A DNA stretch of 64,000 bases from Empedobacter falsenii (GTDB taxonomy: Bacteria > Bacteroidota > Bacteroidia > Flavobacteriales > Weeksellaceae). A program made the position numbers and the translations under genes. The notes under the pieces are model-generated. The model did not search any database and was not told where the DNA came from. It saw only the letters and a program-made list of their open reading frames with translations. How positions within the stretch are numbered: the first letter of the stretch is position 1; each line of letters opens with the position of its first letter. The stretch spans positions 16,302-80,301 of the forward strand of contig NZ_JAAGKM010000010.1 of NCBI RefSeq assembly GCF_019308355.1. The letters are read 5' to 3'. This document shows positions 28,545 through 36,288 of the stretch, in pieces.

Positions 28545-29576
28545 TTAACTATCTTTCATTTTAATGAATCGATTATTTTGTAGCACAAATATTTTGTCAG
28601 GGTTATAGGCATGATTCTTTTTCGATTCTTCATTTAATGGAAAAACCGTAATTGCTAAAACTGGAAAATCATTGAAACTAAATATCTGTAAATTAATGTT
28701 TTTATATAAATATTCGTCCTGAGAAAAATTTGCATCAAGTAAATTGTAATAATTAATCAATTCGACATCGCTCATAATACTTTCGGTTAAATTTTCTGGA
28801 TGATAACCAACAAATAATAAACCTCCCTGACCATGCAGCATTGCATAAATATTTTTTTCAATTTCTTTCGGACAATTCTTTTCTAAAAACTGAACATAAT
28901 TAAAATATTGATAATGAAAAAGATGATCGTAAAGACAATCTAGAATAAATTCGTTGTTCGAAATATTATTTATAAAAAATTGTCTTGTTGGGTTATTCCA
29001 CAAAAAAGGTGTGTCTAAAATTTTGAAATAGTCATCTTTAATAGCAAAATTTGAGAATAGATTTTTATTTAATTTTATTGCATTTATTTGTTCTTCAAAA
29101 CCTAAATTTTTCAGTAACTTATATTCGTTTATTAAATTGTTAAGTTGTTCAGAATAATTAATTTGTTTAGAATTTTTTAAAGAATAAATTTCATATTCGT
29201 TATCTTTTTTTAAAGAATCGAAATCTTCATTTAACACAAAAGACAAACTAATTCCGTAAGGAAAAATGGTTTCATTTGGAGTGATAAAAATAGCTTCTTG
29301 ATTAACTAGTTTTAAGCGTTTGTAATTATTTTCGTTAGGAAAATTGATTTCAGTATTTATTCGATCAATTGCTTTTGGTTGAATAAAGTTACTTTCAATT
29401 TGTAGCAAACCTTCATTTGAAATAATTTCGATGTAATTTTTAAGAAAATTAAAAGCATCCAACCTATTTTTTAACCCGTTATCCGAATTAAATTCAGTTG
29501 TTTGAAATTCTTTTGAGCTTGTGCAAAAACGTGTTTTTACAACATAAGTTATTGTAGATAAAATGTTTTTGTGCAT
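28545..29576 (-). CDS. Unknown 343-residue protein, possible AlbA_2-like C-terminal domain
   Basis: 343 residues, with no signal peptide and no membrane segment. The N-terminal 220 residues are Asn/Lys/Glu-rich and match nothing I recognise. The C-terminal third (about 245-340) has a run of hydrophobic strands (GGLLFVGYHPENLT, NINLQIFSFNDFPVLAITVFP, KIFVLQNNRFIKM) that resembles the Schlafen AlbA_2 pattern of a small ligand-binding sheet. This resemblance is weak and was made by eye. The gene stands alone with its own terminator and a hairpin-rich upstream region. A cytoplasmic location is likely. Confidence 0.6.
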   Translation of the reverse strand: MHKNILSTITYVVKTRFCTSSKEFQTTEFNSDNGLKNRLDAFNFLKNYIEIISNEGLLQIESNFIQPKAIDRINTEINFPNENNYKRLKLVNQEAIFITPNETIFPYGISLSFVLNEDFDSLKKDNEYEIYSLKNSKQINYSEQLNNLINEYKLLKNLGFEEQINAIKLNKNLFSNFAIKDDYFKILDTPFLWNNPTRQFFINNISNNEFILDCLYDHLFHYQYFNYVQFLEKNCPKEIEKNIYAMLHGQGGLLFVGYHPENLTESIMSDVELINYYNLLDANFSQDEYLYKNINLQIFSFNDFPVLAITVFPLNEESKKNHAYNPDKIFVLQNNRFIKMKDS

Positions 29577-29819
29577 AGTTGAATTTTAATCTTTTGTAAA
29601 TGTAAAAGATTAGTTTTTAATAATTTTTACTAAAAAACACTTTTTTATAAAAATTATTAAGTGTTTTTGTTAAGAACTTTTTGATTCCGTTTTCGATAAA
29701 ATAGTCACTTTTTTTAACATTGTTTTTGAGGAAATGATAAAATTATAAATTTGATTTAAACAAAAAATCCTCAACTCCGAAGAATTGAGGATTTACTAAC
29801 CAACTAAAATTAACTATAT
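29577..29819. other. Hairpin-rich intergenic region between two minus-strand genes
   Basis: It holds two inverted repeats upstream of the 343-residue gene: AATCTTTT / AAAAGATT (29588-29611) and AAAAACACTT / AAGTGTTTTT (about 29633-29668). It also holds the terminator of the Hsp20 gene near its right end. No coding frame is supported. Confidence 0.6.
29762..29794 (-). terminator. Intrinsic terminator of the Hsp20 gene
   Basis: A stem AAATCCTCAA / TTGAGGATTT. On the minus strand it runs into TTTTTTG. Confidence 0.85.
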
Positions 29820-30281
29820 CTATGAAATTTGTATGCTACGTTTTTCTTTTGGTAAAGCTTCTTCTTTCTTAGGTAGAACTAATTGCAAAATTCCGTTTAC
29901 ATAAGAAGCTTCTATTTTATCTTCGTTTATGGTTTCTGGCAATGTAAATGCTCTTCTGAAGCTTGAAAAATTAAATTCTTTTCTCGAAAATTTTTCTTCT
30001 TTTACTTCTTCATTTTGTTTAAATTCTGATGAAATTTTCAAAATATTTTCATCAATTTCAATAGAGAAATCTTCTTTGTTTAAACCTGGTGCAGCTAATA
30101 AAATCTCGAAACTATCTTCATTTTCTTTGATATTTACTGCAGGAAATTGATTTTGAGAATTTACAAAAGTTTCAAATTTTGGACGCATTGCATTTTCAAA
30201 TCCAAAAGGAAAATAATTTGCTCTATTTTTTCTTGCTGTATTCATGTCTTGTATGTTTAAATTTTTGATTTCATTGTTCAT
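29820..30281 (-). CDS. Hsp20/alpha-crystallin small heat-shock protein
   Basis: 153-residue small heat-shock chaperone that holds unfolding proteins without ATP. The alpha-crystallin domain spans about residues 46-138: FPAVNIKENEDSFEILLAAPGL at its start, a FRRAFTLPETIN strand, and the hallmark A-S-Y-x-N-G-I-L-x-L near the end. A short C-terminal tail follows. ATG 30281 is used here; an in-frame ATG 12 codons later (30245) is possible. It is a single-gene unit with its own terminator. Heat-shock control is expected from the family but no operator is visible. Confidence 0.95.
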   Translation of the reverse strand: MNNEIKNLNIQDMNTARKNRANYFPFGFENAMRPKFETFVNSQNQFPAVNIKENEDSFEILLAAPGLNKEDFSIEIDENILKISSEFKQNEEVKEEKFSRKEFNFSSFRRAFTLPETINEDKIEASYVNGILQLVLPKKEEALPKEKRSIQIS

Positions 30282-30387
30282 GTTTTCACTTTATTCAAAT
30301 TATGTGCAAATCGATATTTTAAGACAAAATGACTGGTTTTTACTATTTTCAAATGTCAAAATGACCGAAAATTTAAATTTTGAACAT

Positions 30388-30419
30388 AAAAAAATCCTGA
30401 AAAGTCATTTTCAGGATTT
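30388..30419 (-). terminator. Intrinsic terminator of the S1/P1 nuclease gene
   Basis: A 12-bp stem AAATCCTGAAAA / TTTTCAGGATTT. On the minus strand it is followed by T residues. Confidence 0.85.
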
Positions 30420-30442
30420 GTAAATCTCGGTAAAGATTCTAT

Positions 30443-31234
30443 TTATTTATAAATTTCGTCTAAAACTTTTGCTAAACGTAGACCGCCTTTTAGCATTTGA
30501 TCTTCGATCGTTTTTTTGTTGTCAAAATGATAACGGTAACCTAATTTATCGTCCATTTTAACACCTGCGTAAATTCTGTTTGCAATAATATAAGAGCCGT
30601 AAATCCAATCAGCAAAAGTTCCTTCTTGCATTGTTTTTTGTTGTTCTTTCGTTGCAATATCCAGTAAATTAGAATATTCTGTGTACGAATAGTTTTCGTA
30701 ATCAACCAATTTAGAATCCCAAACGGTATGAATATTTACTTTATCGCGAAACCATTCAACTTTGATTCTATTTCCACCCAAATCGTCTGGACGCCCAACA
30801 TGTAAAGGTTGATGCGCATCTCCCAAAATGTGAATCAAGAAATATAAATCGTGTTGTTTTTGTTCGATTGTTAAATTCTTGTTGTTTTTTAATTCATTAA
30901 TCAAAAACAAACCTTTTTTGTACATATTATCATCAGAAGTTCCATCTAGCGCAACATCAAATTGTGCACGATCCAAATCTCCTGGAATATTTACGTAATG
31001 GTAAGAATCTGCATGTTTCCAAGAATCATCAGACTTGATAAAATCTGGCCAGTTCGCCCAATACGCTAATTTTTGTGGACCAATAATTTTTGTAATTTCT
31101 TTACGAGTTTTCTTGCTAATATGTTGTTCTGCAATTTGAGAAACTACTCGGTGACCTGTTAATCCCCAAGCTAAAGCACTTTCTGAAGCTAAAAATGCTC
31201 CTAAAAGCATTGCACTTCCTATAATTTTTTTCAT
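30443..31234 (-). CDS. Secreted S1/P1-type nuclease
   Basis: 263-residue zinc nuclease of the S1/P1 family, which degrades single-stranded nucleic acid outside the cytoplasm. The signal peptide should be cut after A22 so that W23 becomes the new N-terminus. In P1 nuclease the N-terminal Trp binds zinc, and AWGLTGHRVV fits this exactly. Other ligand motifs are ADSYHYVN, LGDAHQPLHVG and NIHTVWDSKLVD. The length is typical. It is probably a phosphate or nucleotide scavenger. A TACCTTTG promoter-like element lies just upstream (31255-31262 on the minus strand). Confidence 0.94.
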   Translation of the reverse strand: MKKIIGSAMLLGAFLASESALAWGLTGHRVVSQIAEQHISKKTRKEITKIIGPQKLAYWANWPDFIKSDDSWKHADSYHYVNIPGDLDRAQFDVALDGTSDDNMYKKGLFLINELKNNKNLTIEQKQHDLYFLIHILGDAHQPLHVGRPDDLGGNRIKVEWFRDKVNIHTVWDSKLVDYENYSYTEYSNLLDIATKEQQKTMQEGTFADWIYGSYIIANRIYAGVKMDDKLGYRYHFDNKKTIEDQMLKGGLRLAKVLDEIYK

Positions 31235-31380
31235 TGTGTGAGCTCGATTTTTGACAAAGGTAATAAAACTAATTCAAGTAGAATGAGTGATTTTTGAAGG
31301 TGATTTTTAAATGATAGTTAATATTTTTTCAAGTAAAATCAAGTACTTTTTCATAAAAAAAACATCGATTTTAAAATATT

Positions 31381-31436
31381 CTTAAATAACTTAAAAAACT
31401 TAAAAAACTTAAAAAACTTAAAAAACTTAAAAAAAA
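31381..31436. repeat. 9-bp tandem repeat array, CTTAAAAAA
   Basis: One imperfect copy (CTTAAATAA, 31381-31389) is followed by five exact copies of CTTAAAAAA (31390-31434) and extra A residues. Copy number could change by replication slippage. Confidence 0.95.
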
Positions 31437-31487
31437 TATTAATTCAATAAACCTCGATAAACAGGCAGATTGGTATGTCTTTTATTT

Positions 31488-31549
31488 ATAATACTAAAAA
31501 TAATTCAGTACTTTGTTTTGCATAATACTAAAACTTTTATATATATTTG
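31488..31549 (+). promoter_or_regulatory. padR-pspC promoter with candidate PadR operator repeats
   Basis: TATATTTG at 31542-31549 is an exact -7 match with a TTG at 31518-31520 as -33 (21-bp gap). ATAATACTAAAA occurs twice, at 31488-31499 and 31522-31533. The first copy forms an inverted pair, TACT-N11-AGTA. PadR proteins usually repress their own promoters through such sites, so an operator here is likely but unproven. Confidence 0.55.
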
Positions 31550-31576
31550 TATAACAAAATAAAACAAGCCGTTCTT

Positions 31577-31918
31577 ATGAATATAGAGAAAACAAAAGTT
31601 CAGATGCGAAAAGGTGTACTGGAATATTGTATTCTCAGCATTATCAAAAAAGGAGATGCGTATGCATCTGATATCATAGACGAATTGAAAAAAGCAGAGA
31701 TGATTGTTGTTGAAGGAACATTATATCCGCTTTTGACAAGACTAAAAAATGATGACCTTTTACAGTATCGCTGGGAAGAATCAACGTCAGGACCACCTCG
31801 CAAATATTATGCACTTACAGAGTTAGGTGAAAATTTTTTAAAAGAATTAGCTGAAACTTGGGAACAGTTAATTGAAGCCGTGAATAAAGTAACCACAGAA
31901 ACGCAGAAAAATGGATAA
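31577..31918 (+). CDS. PadR-family transcriptional regulator
   Basis: 113-residue PadR-type winged-helix repressor: VLEYCILSIIKKGDAYASDIIDELKKAEMIVVEGTLYPLLTRLKNDDLL forms the DNA-binding domain, with GPPRKYYALTELGENFL as the wing. ATG 31577 is preferred to the upstream TTG 31547, which lies inside the promoter. It overlaps the next gene, a PspC-domain membrane protein, by 8 bp, so the two are translationally coupled. This PadR-PspC pair is a conserved Bacteroidota arrangement, probably for envelope-stress control with self-repression. Confidence 0.93.
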   Translation: MNIEKTKVQMRKGVLEYCILSIIKKGDAYASDIIDELKKAEMIVVEGTLYPLLTRLKNDDLLQYRWEESTSGPPRKYYALTELGENFLKELAETWEQLIEAVNKVTTETQKNG

Positions 31919-33707
31919 AACAGTATCAATAAGTATAGGAGGATTTTCTTTCGTGTTAGACGAAATCGCCTATAATAAATTAAAGACCTATTTACAAGAT
32001 GTAAAAACTTCGTTGAGAGGTACGGAAGGTGTAGAAGATATTATTGAAGATGTAGAAATCCGTATTTCTGAATTATTTCGTGAACGATTAAAATTTAGAG
32101 AAGTCGTAAACGAAGATGACATCAATTTTGTAATTGCAACGATGGGACATCCAGATCAATATAAGGTTGAAGAAGATGAAGAGAACGAAAAAACGTCTAC
32201 AAATTCATCATACAATTATTCGTCAAATAATCAATCGTATGGTGGGCAACAAACTGGTGCGAAACGTTTGTACCGCGATCCAGATGATACAATTGTAACA
32301 GGATTATCTGCTGGTTTGGCGCATTATATGGGCGTTGATCCTTGGTTTGTACGTTCTATTTGGTTAGTTCTTGGAATTTTGGGAATTTTCACAGCAGGTG
32401 TATCATTTTTCTTAGTGGTATTCTGTTATTTTATCTTGTTAATTTTTGTTCCAAAAGCAAAAACAACATCAGAGAAGTTACAGATGTACGGACAACCAGC
32501 AAACATTGATACATTAAAAAAAAACGTAGAACAAGCTAGTGAAGCTGTTGTAAGTGGAAGCAAAGAATTAAGTAATAAATTAGGCGGAGCCTTTGGTGTT
32601 TTTGGTCGAATTTTACTTTGGTTCATCGGATTTATCATTCTAAGTTCAGGAATTGGATTAATCATTGGAGGATTCTTTTTCTTCTTTACTACTTGGACAG
32701 AAATGCCAACAGAATTATTCGGTTATCTTGTTGAAGAGGAATGGATGAGCATGGCAGCCAAAATATTTGGAGGAATATTAATGGTAATTCCAGGTATTTT
32801 GTTGACAATTTTAGGTGTAAAATGTTTCTGGAATAAAGTAAAAGTAAGCAAAGCTGTCATCTTTGGATCAATCGCTCTTTGGTTTGTTGCATTATTTGCA
32901 ATCATCGGAATTTCTGTAAGTACAGCAAGTAAATTTAGAAACTCAGTTGAAATGACACAAGAAAAAAGTTATGTTATTCCTTCTGATACCTTACAAGTTT
33001 ATTTTAGAGAAAATAATGAAGGTAACTTAAAGTTCAAAACTTTTAACGATTTAGATCAATTAATTGATGCTGATGGAAACTTAATCATTCCAATTGATGA
33101 TATTTTTGAGATTGAAGAAAGTACAGACGATAAACTTCATGTTCAAGTAACTTATTCTTCTAAAGGAGGAAGCAAAGAAGAAGCAAAACGCAATTTAGAA
33201 GCAATTAGATATAATTACGAATTAAATGGAAATAAACTTTATTTAGATGAGTTTATTAAAATTCCTAAAGATGGTAAATTTAGAAATCAAACGGTTGATA
33301 TCAAATTGTATGTTCCTAAGAACAAATTAATTCACACGAATAACACTGATCGAATAACAATTATTAATAATGATAATGATCGTGATTATTTATACGATTT
33401 GAAGAATAAATTTATTGGATATAATGGAAAAAAATTCGTATGTTTGAATTGTCAAAAAGATTCAGATTCTGAGGACGATATTAATCTTGATTCAGAGGAT
33501 GTAAACATAAATTTGAATGACGGAAACGATTCGGCGAGAGTTAGAATTGATAAAAATGGTATTCGTGTCGAAAGTAAAGACGGTTCAGTAGGACTAAATT
33601 TACCAAGAACTGAAAACAAAAAAGAAAAATCAAACCAAGAAATACACTATAAAGATGATACAGATTCTATTAACATTAACTACAGAAATCATTCAAATAA
33701 TCGTTGA
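31911..33707 (+). CDS. PspC-domain membrane protein
   Basis: 598-residue inner-membrane protein. The N-terminal ~70 residues are a small cytoplasmic domain (VSISIGGFSFVLDEIAYNKL and DVEIRISELFRERL). A PspC domain follows (about 118-185, RLYRDPDDTIVTGLSAGLAHYMG then a hydrophobic helix). Further membrane helices lie at about 230-260, 285-305 and 315-340, and the C-terminus is a long polar region rich in Asp and Asn, probably periplasmic. PspC domains sense envelope stress in other bacteria. It is co-transcribed with padR and followed by a terminator. Confidence 0.9.
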   Translation: MDKTVSISIGGFSFVLDEIAYNKLKTYLQDVKTSLRGTEGVEDIIEDVEIRISELFRERLKFREVVNEDDINFVIATMGHPDQYKVEEDEENEKTSTNSSYNYSSNNQSYGGQQTGAKRLYRDPDDTIVTGLSAGLAHYMGVDPWFVRSIWLVLGILGIFTAGVSFFLVVFCYFILLIFVPKAKTTSEKLQMYGQPANIDTLKKNVEQASEAVVSGSKELSNKLGGAFGVFGRILLWFIGFIILSSGIGLIIGGFFFFFTTWTEMPTELFGYLVEEEWMSMAAKIFGGILMVIPGILLTILGVKCFWNKVKVSKAVIFGSIALWFVALFAIIGISVSTASKFRNSVEMTQEKSYVIPSDTLQVYFRENNEGNLKFKTFNDLDQLIDADGNLIIPIDDIFEIEESTDDKLHVQVTYSSKGGSKEEAKRNLEAIRYNYELNGNKLYLDEFIKIPKDGKFRNQTVDIKLYVPKNKLIHTNNTDRITIINNDNDRDYLYDLKNKFIGYNGKKFVCLNCQKDSDSEDDINLDSEDVNINLNDGNDSARVRIDKNGIRVESKDGSVGLNLPRTENKKEKSNQEIHYKDDTDSININYRNHSNNR

Positions 33708-33750
33708 TTTCTTTGCGTAGACTTAAGAAGTATTTTAATTAATAATATTC

Positions 33751-33786
33751 AAAAAGAGACATTTCATTTCGGAATGTCTCTTTTTA
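33751..33786 (+). terminator. Intrinsic terminator of padR-pspC
   Basis: A stem AAAAAGAGACATT / AATGTCTCTTTTT with a 9-base loop, ending in a T-run. Confidence 0.9.
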
Positions 33787-33798
33787 TTTTTGGTTACT

Positions 33799-33832
33799 TT
33801 GACTAATATCCGTTTCGAGTTTTGTATGTTTG
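33799..33832 (+). promoter_or_regulatory. Candidate promoter of the plsC-thioesterase-menF operon
   Basis: A TTG at 33799-33801 and TATGTTTG at 33825-33832 fit the Bacteroidota -33/-7 pattern with a 23-bp gap. The start codon follows 22 bp after the -7 element. Confidence 0.5.
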
Positions 33833-33854
33833 CAAATGCATAAAGCATCATTTT

Positions 33855-34415
33855 ATGAAAAAATTTTTAGGTAAACTTTTGTACTCATTAGGTGGTTGGA
33901 AATTAGATAATCATCTCGATTTATCGAAAGTAGATAAATGCGTTTTGGTTTGCGCTCCGCACACTTCCAATTGGGATTTTTACTACACTATTTTGGCTTT
34001 TTGGCAAATGGGAATTCCAATGAAAATGTTTATCAAAGATGCTTGGACAAAGCCTTGGTATGGATATTTTATCAAGAAAATGGGCGGAATCGGAATTGAT
34101 CGTTCACAACGACATAATATGGTTGATTTTGCTTCAGATATTTTAAAAAAATCAGATAAATTATATTTAATTAATACACCAGAAGGAACGCGTTCTCGTG
34201 CAGAAAAGTGGAAAAATGGATTTTTCTATATCGCGCAAAAAGCAGATGTTCCGATTGTTTTGGCTTATTGTGATTTCAAGAAAAAAAGAGCTGGAATTTC
34301 AAAAATTGTAGAAACAGAAAACAGAACTTTAGAAGATGTGATGGATGAAATTCAAGATTTTTACAAAAAAGTTAGGGCAAAACATCCAGCACTTTATAAC
34401 CCAAAAATACATTAA
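33855..34415 (+). CDS. Lysophospholipid acyltransferase-like protein (PlsC family)
   Basis: 186-residue PlsC-type acyltransferase. HTSNWDFY (HX4D catalytic motif) lies near residue 38 and NTPEGTRSRAEKWKNGFFYIA carries the substrate-binding block near 108. There is no long membrane helix. ATG 33855 is chosen because the upstream in-frame TTG lies within the promoter. It probably transfers an acyl chain from acyl-ACP or acyl-CoA to a lysolipid or an aminolipid; the acceptor is unknown. The thioesterase gene starts 3 bp after its stop. Confidence 0.88.
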   Translation: MKKFLGKLLYSLGGWKLDNHLDLSKVDKCVLVCAPHTSNWDFYYTILAFWQMGIPMKMFIKDAWTKPWYGYFIKKMGGIGIDRSQRHNMVDFASDILKKSDKLYLINTPEGTRSRAEKWKNGFFYIAQKADVPIVLAYCDFKKKRAGISKIVETENRTLEDVMDEIQDFYKKVRAKHPALYNPKIH

Positions 34416-34418
34416 ATT

Positions 34419-34841
34419 ATGAACGAACAAGATATTTTACAGAAGTTCAATGAAATTTCGAAAAATACATTACTTGAAACTTTAGATATAGAATTTACGG
34501 CAGTTGGAGAAGATTTTTTATCAGGAAAAATGCCTGTTACGCCTAAAGTTCATCAACCATTTGGGTTATTGCATGGAGGCGCTTCTATCGTTTTGGCGGA
34601 AACGTTGGGAAGTACATTGTCAAATATTATTTTACATTCGGATGATTTTGTGGCGGTTGGTCAACATGTTGACGCAAATCATCTTCGTCCAAAAAAGGAA
34701 GGAACAATTTTTGGGCATGCAACAGTCGTAAAACAAGGTCGTACTTCGCATTTGATTAAGATTGAAATCAAAGATGAAAACGATAAATTAATCTGTTATA
34801 CACATTTAACAAACGCCATTATTTCTAAAAAACATGTTTAA
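34419..34841 (+). CDS. menI: Hotdog-fold thioesterase, possible DHNA-CoA thioesterase
   Basis: 140-residue hotdog-fold acyl-CoA thioesterase of the PaaI/YdiI-type family: HQPFGLLHGGASIVLAETLGS is the typical substrate loop and helix, with the catalytic Glu in AETLG. VDANHLRPKKEGTIFGHATVV follows. It overlaps the isochorismate synthase gene by 8 bp, which suggests a role in menaquinone synthesis (hydrolysis of 1,4-dihydroxy-2-naphthoyl-CoA, MenI). The symbol is therefore based on family plus context. Confidence 0.82.
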   Translation: MNEQDILQKFNEISKNTLLETLDIEFTAVGEDFLSGKMPVTPKVHQPFGLLHGGASIVLAETLGSTLSNIILHSDDFVAVGQHVDANHLRPKKEGTIFGHATVVKQGRTSHLIKIEIKDENDKLICYTHLTNAIISKKHV

Positions 34842-35859
34842 AAAATTTCAAGATAAACTTGAAAGATTAATTCAGAATCAAGAACCTTTTCTTCTTTTTA
34901 GAAAACCAAATTCTACACAAGTGGAGTTGTGGGAAAATAAAGATTCTGAATCGGATAATAAGTTTATTTGTAATAGTTTCTATAATACAAAATTGGTTGA
35001 ATTTAATGATGATGAGGTTATAGAAATTTCGATTGATGAATTACCAAATTTCGAACTTTCTCTACCAGAATCTGATCAAAATGAAGCTATTTCGTATGAA
35101 AATTATATTGATTTAATTCAAAAAACAGTTGAAGAATTACAAAGTGATTCACCAACTAAAAAAATTGTAATTAGTCGAATTAATTCACTTCCAGAAACGA
35201 ATATTAATTTAGTTGAAACTTTCAAAAATTTACATCAACATTATCCAAATGCCTATGTGTATTTGCGATTTGATGCAGAAGAAGGTTGTTGGATTGGAGC
35301 TTCGCCAGAACTTTTATTGAAAGAAAATAACCAATTTATACAAACTGTTTCTTTGGCTGGAACAAAAGCAAAAGAAGATGAATGGACGGAGAAAGAATAT
35401 CATGAACAACAAGTGGTAACCGATTATATTTCGTCAACTTTAGAATCTTATACATCTTACATCGATGTTGATGGTCCATTTTCTGTAAATGCTGGCTTTT
35501 TTGAACATTTGAAATCATTTATTTCAGCTCAATTAAAAGACAAATCTCAGCTGTATGACTTGTTGAAAGCTTTGCATCCAACGCCTGCTGTAGGAGGAAT
35601 GCCAAAGGATCTGTCAAAAGATTTTATTCTCGAAAACGAAGGCTATAATCGTACTTTTTATGCAGGTTTTATGGGCTTTCAAAATAAAACAGAATCGGAG
35701 TATTTTGTTAATCTTAGATGTGCAAAAATCTATTCTAATAAAGTAAATTTGTATGTAGGAGGAGGTATTATGCCCGATTCTATTCCTGAAAATGAATGGC
35801 GAGAAACAGAACTGAAATCAAAAACAATAGGTGAATTGTTGGTGAAAACAGAGAATTAA
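34834..35859 (+). CDS. menF: Isochorismate synthase (chorismate-binding family)
   Basis: 341-residue chorismate-utilising enzyme. The conserved core is at residues 90-340: KKIVISRI, WIGASPELLL, TVSLAGTKAKEDEWTEKE, LHPTPAVGGMPKD and the late FYAGFMGF / VNLRCAKI / LYVGGGIMPDS segments. HPTPAVGG is the usual signature of isochorismate synthases (MenF/EntC/DhbC). The N-terminal part is short, as in other Bacteroidota MenF proteins. It catalyses chorismate to isochorismate, the first committed step to menaquinone. It ends in a 4-bp convergent overlap with the MmcQ gene. Confidence 0.9.
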   Translation: MFKKFQDKLERLIQNQEPFLLFRKPNSTQVELWENKDSESDNKFICNSFYNTKLVEFNDDEVIEISIDELPNFELSLPESDQNEAISYENYIDLIQKTVEELQSDSPTKKIVISRINSLPETNINLVETFKNLHQHYPNAYVYLRFDAEEGCWIGASPELLLKENNQFIQTVSLAGTKAKEDEWTEKEYHEQQVVTDYISSTLESYTSYIDVDGPFSVNAGFFEHLKSFISAQLKDKSQLYDLLKALHPTPAVGGMPKDLSKDFILENEGYNRTFYAGFMGFQNKTESEYFVNLRCAKIYSNKVNLYVGGGIMPDSIPENEWRETELKSKTIGELLVKTEN

Positions 35860-36203
35860 ATCAACTTAGGACGTTTAGATTTTGGTAAAGTTAAGATGAC
35901 TAAATTATAAGAATCTTTTATCCATTCTTTGATTTGAATGTTTTTCACGTCTTGATGAATTTTAACAGTATTCCAATGTTTTTTGTTCATGTGATAACCA
36001 GGAATTACAGCTTCGAAAGTTGCGCGTAATTCGATTGCATTATCTGGATCACATTTGATATTTACAGAATCAAAATCGTCAATATTACAAAGGCAAAACA
36101 TTTTTCCAGCGATATAAAAGACCAAAGTAGATTGATCAAAAGGAAATTTTTCTTCGACCAATGGAAGTCCTAAACAAAACTCTCTTAACTCTTCTATATG
36201 CAT
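35856..36203 (-). CDS. MmcQ/YjbR family protein
   Basis: 115-residue protein of the MmcQ/YjbR family (double-wing DNA-binding-like fold). The pattern is typical: LREFCLGLPLVEEKFPFDQSTLVFYIAGKMFCL, then VNIKCDPDNAIELRATF, PGYHMNKKHWNTV, and a short tail LVILTLPKSKR. Despite the fold name, DNA binding is not established for most members. It is convergent with menF with overlapping stop codons (TTAA). Confidence 0.92.
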   Translation of the reverse strand: MHIEELREFCLGLPLVEEKFPFDQSTLVFYIAGKMFCLCNIDDFDSVNIKCDPDNAIELRATFEAVIPGYHMNKKHWNTVKIHQDVKNIQIKEWIKDSYNLVILTLPKSKRPKLI

Positions 36204-36236
36204 AAAAATATTTTTAGTGAAGATACAAATAAAACG

Positions 36237-36264
36237 AAAACGACCTTAATTACAAGGTCGTTTT
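36237..36264 (-). terminator. Intrinsic terminator of the first SusC-SusD operon
   Basis: A stem AAAACGACCTT / AAGGTCGTTTT with a 6-base loop lies 25 bp after the susD-like stop codon. Confidence 0.85.
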
Positions 36265-36288
36265 CTATTAAATGTGGAATGTATGCAA

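Larger units (their letters stand above)
31235..31576. other. 342-bp divergent intergenic region between nuclease and padR
   Basis: This region holds a nuclease -7-like element (31255-31262, minus), a 9-bp tandem repeat array (31381-31436), and a padR promoter with repeated candidate operator motifs (31488-31549). No coding frame is supported. Confidence 0.7.

Noticed and set aside
31381..31436. Possible CRISPR-like repeat array
   Set aside because: The units are 9 bp, contiguous and have no spacers; it is a simple tandem repeat.
34504..34731. Overlapping 75-codon frame within the thioesterase gene
   Set aside because: It overlaps the conserved hotdog core in another frame and has no recognisable features.
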